This document shows, piece by piece, positions 48,099 through 58,355 of a DNA stretch of 64,000 bases. Each line of letters starts with the position of its first letter. Within the stretch, counting starts at the first letter, position 1. The position numbers and the translations under genes are program-made. The DNA is from Circinella umbellata (Eukaryota > Mucoromycota > Mucoromycetes > Mucorales > Lichtheimiaceae): NCBI GenBank assembly GCA_025093555.1, contig JAIWNF010000065.1:185600-249599 (forward strand), written 5' to 3'. The notes below the pieces were generated by a model, which was not told the DNA's origin, made no database searches, and worked only from the letters and a program-made list of their open reading frames with translations.

Positions 48099-48125
48099 TG
48101 ACGGTTTAAGACAGAATGCACCATA
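48099..48125 (-). repeat. 27-bp inverted repeat, right arm
   Basis: Exact reverse complement of 47340-47366. Confidence 0.8.
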
Positions 48126-48877
48126 GTAAGATAGCTTTCCATATTATTATAGATCAAATAAAGACTGGATAACAAAAACTTCTAAGTCAAAATGCCAAAG
48201 TCAAACAAGGAAATAGCAGTCATAATGGTATTATTGGTAGGCCAAATATCTGGCCAATAAAATTTGAGGTTTATGGGCACACAATTCAAGGCCTGCTAAG
48301 TAACATATTATCTGAGTTTACAATCTGTCTGGTAAACTATAATTTAACCCAAAATTCACTTTTAGATATATATAATATCATTCCATTCATATCACAAATT
48401 ATTTGAGTTCTACATCCTAGCTTTTTTTAATTTATATGAATATAGTTTTTCTCTTTTAATATTTGTATCAACATAATTAACTTTAGAATGATGTCCATCT
48501 ATAATTAAAGTAAGATGCTTAAATTGTGATGGTTTTTTTTATTGGGCTATAAATCTTAGTTTAGGTAATAAAATAAAACATCTTCATTAATAAATTATCA
48601 ACTTTTTTATTCAGACTTTTATAATTATCTATCCAAATTTTTTCATAAACTGAATAAGGGTGGGTGTTTTTTCATGTAGATTTTGATTTTTCAGGTAGGA
48701 TTTTTGAATTTCAGAAATGACCACTTTTAGCGAGGAAAAACAGTCGAATGAAGAAAAGCAGTCAACTTCCCCATTACCATGATTTTCTAATTATTTCTCT
48801 TTTCTCTATTTTTGTTCTTACTATTTATTTTGGCTACTAATCGTCAGTGCTATACATTACCAAATGGCCAAGATATA
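48126..48877. other. Spacer between MULE relic and CACTA-like element
   Basis: AT-rich, no protein-like frame, T-runs. It ends at the TA that flanks the CACTA-like element. Confidence 0.5.
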
Positions 48878-48892
48878 CACCATAAAAAAAAA
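48878..48892 (+). repeat. Left terminal inverted repeat of the CACTA-like element
   Basis: CACCAT followed by nine A; the exact reverse complement closes the element at 55529-55543. Similarity continues inward with a CCTGT motif. Confidence 0.85.
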
Positions 48893-49400
48893 CCTGTGGA
48901 TTTTGTAAATCCTGTGAAATCCTGTAAAAATCCTGTGCGCTATTCTTAATTTGGAAGTAGAGCAAAAAAATCTTGCAAAATCCTGTGAAATCATGTAAAA
49001 ATCCTGTGGACCAAAAATAAAACGATATCGGTGTTATAAACATTATAATATCTTGTAAATCCTGTGAAATCCTGTAAAAATCCTATGCACTATTCTTAAT
49101 TTGGAAGTAGAGCAAAAACATCTTGTAAAATCCTGTGAAATCATGTAAAAATCCTGTGGACCAAAAATAAAACGATATCGGTGTTATAAACATTATAATA
49201 TCTTGTAAATCCTGTGAAATCCTGTAAAAATCCTATGCACTATTCTTAATTTGGAAGTAGAGCAAAAACATCTTGTAAAATCCTGTGAAATCATGTAAAA
49301 ATCCTGTGGACCAAAAATAAAACGATATCGGTGTTATAAACATTGTAAAATCTTGTAAAATCCTGTGAAATCATGTAAAAATTCTGTGGACTGTACCTAT
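48893..49400. repeat. Left subterminal array with a 150-bp period
   Basis: The motif AATCCTGTG/AAATCCTGT recurs more than fifteen times, in groups of three or four at 10-13 bp spacing. It is organised in about three copies of a 150-bp unit: the block GTGGACCAAAAATAAAACG falls at 49005, 49155 and 49305, and CTATTCTTAATTTGG also repeats. Such arrays bind the regulatory protein in EnSpm elements. Confidence 0.85.
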
Positions 49401-49921
49401 TTGAGAATCAGGTAAAATATGAGCAAAAAAATATAAATACTGTAATATTCTGTAAAGTCATGTAAAATCATGGTTTACTTGTAACATATTTATTTAAAAA
49501 TAATGGTTCAATTGACATTTGTATGGAGAAAATTGTTATAGTATGTAAGTGTAAAAGGATATACCAACCAAAAGTAATTATGGCGAATGTAGAAGGATAA
49601 ATTGTTATAAAAATAAATTGAGCTCTAAAAAAAATATAGAAAACACTGTTTGAAACTATAATGTTAATTAAGTTATTGAACGTGCGTTTAAACTTATGAA
49701 AGATGTATGATAAAATAGCTATTGTTGAATTTATGCTTTAAGCGTTGAATGAAGTGAAAAATATAAAAACGTGGAAGAAAGAAAGATATTTGGAGAAACA
49801 TATAGATGTAAAAAGAAGAGATATGAAAATGATAATAAAAAAAACTGTATGGATCAATAAAATGAATATTAGTAAAATAATATTTGATAGGACTTCAGTG
49901 GTTTTGTCTTCTTTGTTTTCT

Positions 49922-52900
49922 TTACAGTAAACTAACGTCACCGACTATAGTAGTTCTAGGTAGCATTTTGGGGTAGATGTAATAATTACGATGAGTTGCA
50001 TTGTCAGTTATCGATGCGGTGGTCAACGGCATGCTTAAAATACCAGCATGGCTTCTGATTGCCTCCACTTCAACAACATAACGTTTACCACCAGTATGAC
50101 CTATCGTGTATGGGCCACACGGACAACCAGCACTATTAAGATCCACGCCATTAAGAATGTCTACAAAACACAATATTTGTTTTTTGCCTACCAATGAAAA
50201 TAAATGGTTAAATCTATTATCTACTCTTTTAGCCAACATGTTCTACTTTACCGTTATATTCATGCACAAAGTACATAATAACTTCCCCAAAAAATGTCTG
50301 GACTTGCAAATCCACTGGAGTATTGCGCCTGGATTTTTTCGTATCTACTTCTATATCCATTTTAACAAAATGACATAGTTTTTCTGTCTTTCGCTTCGTC
50401 TTGATTGCATCATATACTGTTTCATTCATATAGAGTCTTCGTCCTACTATAATATGGTGAGTAATGTCGTCATAATCAATTCTATGGTGAGGGAACTTTC
50501 GTCTCCAAAATTTCACCAGATAATGTCGTAAGTTGACATCGGTGTAATCATCAATACTGCTTTCAAAATGATCCCACAGCTGTGTATCATCAAAAAGCAT
50601 ATCATCAGTACAATTGATTGAGTATGCTGTTACTGGTTGATCATCATCCAAATCTTCTTCTAGTTCTTTTTTGTCTTCTAATAGCGAATTGTAATATCTG
50701 CACGCCTGCTGACGTCGAAGTATGTTGCCAGCATTGACTCCTGGGTTTTTTTGTGATTTAATACGTTTTTTAAAGAATCCTACATATATTATATTAATAT
50801 TTATTATACTTTTGTATATATACACTTAAAATTCTAGAATGTTGGTTTACCTATGGCTCGCTCCATTGATCGTGCACTGATGCAACGAAGTGGTCCAAGC
50901 AACTTCACAATTTCTGGTATATGTCGGAGGTAATGCATATTCGAGGAATACATGTTCACTGGAACAGCATCATGCATATAATGGTGCCATTGAACAAAAG
51001 AGCTACAGTCACTCATTAGTTAATATAATAATAAACATTTATATAATTAAATTGCACTGTAACTAAATATCATACCTTTCCATCTTCACAAGATCGTCTT
51101 CGGATATTTTCCAAGATAATGCGATGGCGCATCCTGTTACCAAGGAAACCAGTGCATCTACAACAGCTTTTGCTTGCTCAACGTCTTCAAGTTGTAATTC
51201 AAGCATGTCGCAAACCATCGTCGGGACAACAAACAACAAGAAGCAAACCCAATCTACCGATCTCATGTTACCAGGTTTTGTATAATAATCTATAGATCCA
51301 GTAAGTCATAGTCATGTGTATAGCAAATAATTTATCTAACTTACTTCTAAAATCGCCCTCGAAGATGGATGATGGGATCGTATTGGCAGAGCTTTCAACA
51401 GAGCTTCCGATAATTTGTCTCTTTGTTGTGCCTAGTTCAAATATTGTAGTAGAATTCTTAAAAGAGCCACCAACCATTTCCCATATACGTTTAGACACAT
51501 TTGCGCCAATCAAATGCATTTCATCTAACCAAAGAAGGATGCACCATGAAAGCTTTCCAATTCTGCAAATTTTGTTCGTTTCTTTATTGAAAAAGCCTAT
51601 ATTATAGATCAATACAATTGCTCTATTTCACAACAGTTATCAAACACTTACTGGAGCACCATCTATAAATTGTCCAATATCTCGAAATTGTTGAAGAACG
51701 TTGCGCGAGCCTCGAAAGTAATTACCATTCCCAGCACCTTCAGGACTTACTGCGTTTATGGTTCGGATAGGACATATCTGGCATCCATATAAAGATCTGT
51801 ATGAATGATGGATAAGTTCTTGAACAGCTACTATGTCACCGCTTGTGAGCATTAAATGAACGTTCAAGTGAAACACACCACTAGCACACTTAACTTCTAG
51901 TCCAGCTTTTTCAAGTTTGCGCAGTTCTATGAACAATGGTTCAAGAAAATTGTCCATTGATTTCGGTTTGACTGGCAATATACAGACCTGGATCATATTT
52001 TCATTTTTATATCTACAATCAACAATGTTAATACAGCAACTTTTTTGGATCAGCATATTACTCTTACCTTTCTTTTGGCGGTAGGTTCAAAATGATGATG
52101 TTGAATATCGTCATACTAGTTTTACTCTTGCGAAAAGGCGTAAATCCATCAATGAACAAAGATATGGCGATATCCAAATCTCCCTTGAATAAACCTCTTC
52201 GGTTTTTATACACATCACCATCAAAAAAATCTTCCCGTACTCCTCGTTCTTCACTTTCACGATTTGACAACGTCATCAAGTGTTCTCGCTTGGAATCGCT
52301 TGCAATTAATGCTGCTAATTGCTGAGCCAATGGCATGTATAGCATTGATGATACAGCCTGCAAGTTGGGCAAATTATTTGTTTTATACCACTGTAAACCA
52401 CATGAACATGTCACGGATATATAATCCGTGTATATGCGGCAACCTTTTGGACAATAATCATAGTAAACTGGCTTAACAGGGTACATTTCTGTGATTTTTG
52501 TTTCCGCCATATATTTCGACAGAATCGGTTTTCCAGCTATATAGCTCGGTCATGAGTAACAAATTAAACATAATAGCTATGATCCCACGTTATATTCTTA
52601 CCTAGTTTTTTGCTGGTTAGGCAATCGTTGACAAACTTCAAGATCTGCGCATATGCATCATCAGTGATGTTTTTTCTTGTAGAATCTGATACAACTCAAT
52701 GCTTCGCTTGAGCTGTTCATCAAATTCCCTGATTGGAGGGACACTGCATTTGACAGGCTCTCCATCATTATTCGTCATCGTAACTGAAGATTGATTTTCG
52801 TAATGTGCTTCAAAAATTCCTTCTTCATTGTTGATATTAATGATGTTATCTTCCATTTCGTTATCGTGGTCAATATCCATCATATCATTAGCCAGGGCAG

Positions 52901-53339
52901 AAAGACTTTCGTCATCATTATCACCCGTGGATACTTGTAACTGATCATTGCTTAACGATTCTGGAGATGAGACAGTCACACTAGCATTATCAACATCAAG
53001 AATAGTGTTGCTGTTGTTGTCCATATTATCCATATTATTATCATTCTCCCACAAAAAATCGTCATCATAGTAGTCTTCCATTCTGTCTGCAACATTCGAA
53101 GCATTGCTGCTCATAATGGTCTCATTCATGTCGAGCGAAGTAGTCAAAAGGCTAGTACAGGCGGACGGTCCTGGCAAATTGACGTTTCGCGTACTTCTCC
53201 TTTGTCGTTTCTTTGGCGGAACTGGATTGTTGGGATCGGCGTAGGGATTCTTTTTACATTCATTATCTTCATGTTGTTTCAGATTCGCAGTAAAAATAGG
53301 CTCACCACACCAAAAACAATCTTTTGTCTTTACACGCAT
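49922..53339 (-). pseudogene. Tnp2-type (Transposase_21) CACTA transposase with N-terminal zinc finger, two frameshifts
   Basis: Eight exons: 52602-53339, 52068-52536, 51652-52012, 51345-51596, 51076-51289, 50851-51011, 50252-50779, 49922-50187. All junctions are GT-AG and in phase. The N-terminus has a C2H2 finger (CFWCGEPIF...HEDNEC), a basic KKRQRRSTR and an acidic stretch. The core reads YDYCPKGCRIYTD, then SLFIDGFTPFRKSKTS (Asp), NIIILNLPPKERYKNENM, HLMLTSGDI, GCQICPI and ESFHGASFFGLDEMHLIG (DE). Two single-base frameshifts, near 52670 in an A6 run and near 51525 before LDEMH, break a protein of about 996 residues. Known role: cutting and joining the element's ends. Confidence 0.85.
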
Positions 53340-53546
53340 TGTAGGTTGAAGAAATCGCAGTAGGTATAATGTGTCCTAGTTGATTAAAGTTATAAATAAA
53401 GTTAGTAAAGTGCAGTAATTATTGAAATACTCTTTCTTAAATATTTGAGGTCCGCCAAGGTGATATACCATTCATGCGTCATAACATCTGAAGGTATAGT
53501 ACTTTTTTGTTTACAAATTTTTATTACAAATTTTTCTTTTTATATC
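53340..53546. promoter_or_regulatory. Divergent promoter region inside the CACTA-like element
   Basis: The 207 bp between the two divergent start codons must hold the promoters of both element genes. It is AT-rich with TATAAAT-like sequence near 53390 and TATAT near 53540. No specific site can be assigned. Confidence 0.45.
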
Positions 53547-54961
53547 ATGACCTCACATAGAGACAATGAACAACCCCAGCCTACCTCCCAGGCTCCCCAT
53601 CAACATCCTGGAGCATCTTTTGCTCAGTTGATGAATCAACAACTTCCAGTGTACCATGCGGTGAGCGATCCCGTTCTTGTAGCAAGACTGGATAGAATGG
53701 AAGGCCAGATGACTTTTATAAGTCATGCCATTAGTAGATTGCAGGAGACTGTTAATCTACTAGTGGAACGTCAAGGACAGCAAGGCGTGGCAAGTGGCGG
53801 CCAAGACAGAGCTGGCAGTGATGACGAAGCTGACGAGTTGCCGTTGGGCTTCTTGCGCCAGCCTCGCGACAGCAGGGGCAAGGTGAGAAACCCCACGAAG
53901 TCTGACGTGGAAGGAGCCGTCTTGGCGCTCGTCAATGGGAATGTTGACGAGCAACAGAAGAAGCTGGCTGGTATCGAGAAACATGTCGATACCGCCATTA
54001 GAAGAATGAAGACGCTGGTGCGAAGCAATATGGTACCTGAGTCTTGGAGATCGCAAGATGAATCGACTCGTAATACGATTATGAATCTGTTTCTTGACTC
54101 GGTCTCCAAGAGCAATCCTTTCGTCCCTCTCGACGAATGTGAGAAGAACTGGATTGCACGTCATTTGCTTGTGCAGAAGTGGAATAACATCCACACATGC
54201 AATGAAGACGAGGAAAGGTTAGTAATTTTTAAAGGGAGTCTCATAATGTATAAGTTGATAGTTTGGGAATGAATTGTTACAAATACTTACTTCATCATGC
54301 TTTTTACAATATAGCGTGACGACGACCAATGATTCTCCACAAAGGTAACCCATTTATATCTGTATATTACTGAAAAAAGAGATATATAATTCTAACTATA
54401 CTTATATTCAAAAGAGATGAGGTTACAGGATCAACAGGAGGCGCCATGTCGCTCTGTTCTTCCTTGCAATCCAGGGAGATTGTGCGCCAGTTCTCGGTTC
54501 CGGGCACTAGGTAATATATATATAGAGCTATATACTGTATGAACAAAATGTTAAGGTGTCTCTAATATCAAAATATAATTTATAGTGCTTCTCGTTCCCG
54601 TCCTGCTGGTATCCCTCCTGCTATTACACGGGAAGTATCAATGTATGATTTTTTTAATATGTTTATTATCTCTAATGTCTCTCTCATAGCTCTGATTTTT
54701 CATTTATATTAGGCATTCCGTCAGCACTGGTGACAATGCCAGCACCAACAGCAGCACCATCCACAGGTACGTTTTTTGTGTATGTATTTGATAAATGAAT
54801 TATATAGTAATACCTGCACAATTTATCAATGTAATTTTTTGAACAATAAATATTAACCTATTTTATTTAGCACCACCACCACGGTAAGTGGCAGGAAGAG
54901 AATGTTGGGCATGGACAACAACAACAGCAACAATAACAACAGCAGACAAAGAACTGGTTGA
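53547..54961 (+). CDS. Accessory protein of the CACTA-like element, six exons, function unknown
   Basis: Exons 53547-54217, 54315-54344, 54415-54510, 54586-54642, 54713-54766 and 54871-54961 each end in phase 2 and join to 332 residues ending RTG. A Gln/Pro/His-rich start leads to a helical segment (VARLDRMEGQMTFISHAISR; LQETVNLLVER, coiled-coil-like). A folded-looking core follows: LGFLRQPRDSRGKVRNPTK, IEKHVDTAIRRMKTLVRS, WIARHLLVQKWNN. The tail is Ser/Thr/Asn-rich and disordered. It is transcribed away from the transposase across a 207-bp spacer. By position it may be the TnpA-like terminus-binding or regulatory factor; no known domain supports that. The main exon is much richer in G+C than its surroundings and has no frame breaks. 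Confidence 0.7.
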
Positions 54962-55439
54962 ATCTGAAATTAGTTCAATAAAGATTGTTTTTATTATGAT
55001 TTTCTTTTATCTCGCTACTGCCATGATGTGGGAAATCATTGCATTCTTTTTTTTGTTATTCGTGGTAAAAGGGTGGAACTAATTAATATTCTTTGAATTG
55101 AAATGCTTAATATATTATCAATATTTTATATAGTAAAACTATGTAACTATCTTTTTTTGATAAAGGATGGTAACATTTTTAGTAAAAACACAGTATAATA
55201 TGATGTATATTAAATTTATATAGATGTTTTGATTATCGAAATAAATATAGAAATATAGGAAAAAAAAACAACGAAAAAAAATTTTTTGTGCTAAAAATAA
55301 AATAAACTCTTCATTTGGAATATATCAGCTATAATAGAGACCTATATTGTATGTAGTTTAAGATTGGTCAATATGAGAACACAGATATGATATTTATTGT
55401 ATGTTTCTAACCAATGAGTATTGGCACTGCGGCCATTAA

Positions 55440-55528
55440 AATTCAAGCAAAAATCCTGTGAATTAGCGATTTCCACAGGATTTCACAGGATTATCCTTTT
55501 CCACAGGATTTCACAGGATTCTACAGGA
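55440..55528. repeat. Right subterminal array of inverted CACAGGATT motifs
   Basis: CCACAGGATTTCACAGGATT occurs twice, with further CACAGGAT and TACAGGATT copies. These are the reverse complement of the left-end AATCCTGTG motifs, so the two ends carry the same motif in mirror orientation. The array is shorter than the left one and lacks the 150-bp unit. Confidence 0.85.
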
Positions 55529-55543
55529 TTTTTTTTTATGGTG
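55529..55543 (-). repeat. Right terminal inverted repeat of the CACTA-like element
   Basis: Nine T then ATGGTG; exact reverse complement of 48878-48892, followed by the TA flank at 55544-55545. Confidence 0.85.
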
Positions 55544-55722
55544 TATTTACCAATAATAATAATTATATTAGCTTAAAAAATATCAAATAAAAAAATATAT
55601 TATTATTCTATTTATTTTACTATTTTCATATTCCGAGTTATATCTTATACAAAACAGAAATATTTTTACAAAAGTTACTTTGTAGTTCATTATAATTACT
55701 ATTATTTTTTGTTTATTGTGCC

Positions 55723-57672
55723 ATGTCTTTCCCTCAATTTCCTAATGGTATTGTCAATCATGAAGTTACTCTTCGTAAAAAAGGGGATAGTGAGTATGAA
55801 TATGACTTGAACATTGGTTAGCAGTTGATTCAGCAAAATCATATCAAGATTAATGGCGGTATTAGTGTTACAAAGGTGTGTTTAGGTGCGGTTAAATGCA
55901 ACATGGAGAAATGTGGCAAGTTGGTGAGACCTGCAAGCAGTATGAAGCGCATTACAAGTCAAATCGCCGAACCTTGTACTTTTTACAATCACCGTTCTCT
56001 TGAACATGTTGCTTGTTCGGTGAAAGTAAACTTCAAGATTATTGGCAGTATCGGTAAGTGTGCACACAAAGGTACACATATGCATGACACGTACAAACCA
56101 TTGCATGACACAATATAAGTTCTCGATAAAGTGGAAGAACGTGTACTCGAGTGTCTATCTGAAACGACTTATGCGTTAAAGGTAGGTACTAGTGTTATAC
56201 GTCCACAAGTACCCGCTAGACCAATCCACATGATCAGCAAGACATTGCAACTACATGGTAAGATCAAGCGCTATCGTCGCAACTATCTCACCAAAGCAGG
56301 CGAGCTCTCTTCGACTCGTCCTTCTTTGAAAAGATCTGTGGAAGAATTACAAGAACTGAAGAATGATTTCCCTGGATACCTTCAGTTGGTCAACATCATG
56401 CCTTCTGAATTCTGTATCACTTTTTCTGTTCCTGCTGTTGCTGCACGTGTTGACTTTCATAAGCACCCCATTCTCACGAATGTCACTTATGATTGCTTTA
56501 CGAAAGGGTATTACTACTTGTGTTCGACGAACATATTTTTTGATGAACTTGATGAATTTGTCGTTGTGTTCCAAGCTGTCCTCGATGGTTTAACAACTGA
56601 TCATTTTAAGGCGTACTTTCTTGCGTTCTTTCAAACTTTTGCTTTTGCCATTGGACGTTTGGATGAAGATAGATATTGATATCAACTTTTCTAGTTTGGT
56701 ATGTAGAACTGATTATTTAATGTTATATAATGACAGGCTATCGTGATGTGCTATAGATTGCTATAGATGAAGGGAAAAAAGAGAATGGGTGCGTTGAGAT
56801 AGATTATTGTTTGAGGTTTAACATTTGCTAGGTTGTATTAGCATGATACTCTGAAAGAGATATGGTCTGGGAGAGAGAAAAAAAAACCGGCGTGTAATGG
56901 TTGTGATATTTGATCGTGGCAATGTGGTCCATAATATCCATCGATGGAACGAAGCCTGTTATATAACGTTGCACGAATGGGAAACTAAGTGATAGATTAT
57001 ACAGACTCGATATGTAGCTAAGTCGTGTCTCAAGGATAAAAGAAGCGCGATTGTATTTTCGATTGGGAATATTATCTAGTATGTGACATATCAATGCAAT
57101 GTATTAATGTCTTGTTTTGGTTTTGTTTTATTCTAGATTATGGATTACAGTCAAGCACAAAGGCAAGGATTCATTTTAGGGTTTAAAGAAGCATTTCCCC
57201 AAAGTAATATCGATCCAGTAACATTTCTTCGTGGTTGCTATTATCATTATAAGCAAAGTGTCTAAAGACTTATCTCAAATCATTCGATTGTCCCACATGG
57301 ATCAGACATGGAGTTTTTGGACTTGACCAACACCATGTATAATGCAAAAAGTGAAAAAACCTTTGAGCGTGCTGTTCAACAGCTACGTGATGATTTTCCC
57401 AATTGTGAGCATTGGCTGAAGTGGTGGACAAGAGACGAAGTTGCTTCAATGATCTTTAGACCTAAGGATGCGCTGAAGAAAGAGCTACAGGAAGCTAATA
57501 CTAGAACGACGAACGGCATCGAAGCATTCCATCGCGACCTGTATCGAATCGTACAATGAAAAAAGTCGATTATGGATAGCCTTTGCAATATCTTTTGTTA
57601 TTTGCAATCAATTGAGGCGGATTTTGAGTCTTTTGATGATGCTTTCAAGGTCAAGGATTTGCGAAAGCAAAG
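55723..57672 (+). pseudogene. Second MULE-like transposase, broken by four stops and a frameshift
   Basis: From the ATG at 55723 (MSFPQFPNGIVNHEV) the frame runs through a FLYWCH/WRKY-GCM1-type zinc-finger-like segment (CNMEKCGK...CTFYNHRSLEHVAC). The MULE core reads HPILTNVTYDCFTKGYYYLC, then FVVVFQAVLDGLTTDHFKAY. After an intron ending near 57136 it continues DYSQAQRQGFILGFKEAF, LRGCYYHYKQS, FPNCEHWLKWWTRDEVASMI and TRTTNGIEAFHRDLYRIV. In-frame stops are at about 55819 (TAG), 56116 (TAA), 57263 (TAA) and 57557 (TGA), and a one-base shift lies near 56670. The order of motifs is otherwise complete, so decay is recent or slow. Confidence 0.75.
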
Positions 57673-58355
57673 GTAGTATTTATTTATACTTATTACGCCC
57701 ACAAGTCCCCAAACGTCCGCCCGCGTCCCGTCGGGAAGTAAAATTTCAGGGCTTTTAGACGTGAATAACAGCCTGGTCGAGGGTTGTTATGTACATAATT
57801 CACCCTGACGTCCTGTGCAATATTACTGGCTTCTGTTTGAACACAAGTGCTTTTATTTATGCACATAGAAGAATCGTAATAAATCTTAAAAATGAGAATA
57901 GCATTCATGTCATTAATGCCATTGTAATTTTTCATTAATCTATTTAAATCAAATTTGATTTTAACTTTTTATTTTATCATATTTATTGACATCGTAGTAA
58001 CAAGAGTCTTGTTAAATACACTTTTTTATACTTTGAGGAGTATTTTGATCGATGCATAGTGAATATGATAAAGATACAACAATGTGATTCTGACGTTTGT
58101 TCACTGCGACTTTTTTCGTATTTCGTTTATTGAAAAACAGGGCATATGGTACCATTTTTATCAGAAAAGGACAAAAGTAATATATATGAAAAGAGAAATT
58201 TGTTATCAAGAATATTGTAAAGATATTTCATTTTATTAAATAAGGTAGAATGTGATAAGACAGAAAAAGTTAAGTATATGAGAAGATAATATATATTTTG
58301 TAAGAAAAAGAAAAGGTAATTAATAAGAATATTGGTCATTTGTCTGTAGTGATAA
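57673..58355. other. Spacer between MULE-like relic and Crypton
   Basis: It has a GC-rich patch near 57705-57740 (ACGTCCGCCCGCGTCCCGTCGGG) that contrasts with the AT-rich flanks and may be a transposon end. The rest is AT-rich with no gene. Confidence 0.45.

Larger units (their letters stand above)
48878..55543. mobile_element. CACTA/EnSpm-like DNA transposon, complete ends, 6,666 bp
   Basis: The element starts CACCATAAAAAAAAA and ends in the inverted sequence TTTTTTTTTATGGTG. Both ends are flanked by TA (48876-48877 and 55544-55545), consistent with a 2-bp target duplication. Just inside each end are arrays of AATCCTGTG-type motifs, direct at the left and inverted at the right, as in EnSpm/CACTA subterminal regions. 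The interior holds a minus-strand Tnp2-type transposase gene (49922-53339) and a divergent plus-strand six-exon gene (53547-54961). CACCA rather than CACTA is a variant of the family terminus. The transposase carries two frameshifts, so this copy may depend on others. Confidence 0.85.

Noticed and set aside
48893..49400. Regular repeats that might be a CRISPR array
   Set aside because: The repeats are short motifs within a 150-bp unit with similar, not unique, spacers, no cas genes are present, and the genome is eukaryotic. They are subterminal transposon repeats.
53760..54194. Long minus-strand open frame opposite the accessory gene
   Set aside because: It is the antisense shadow of the GC-richer first exon; the plus-strand frame has consistent splice sites and a sensible start.
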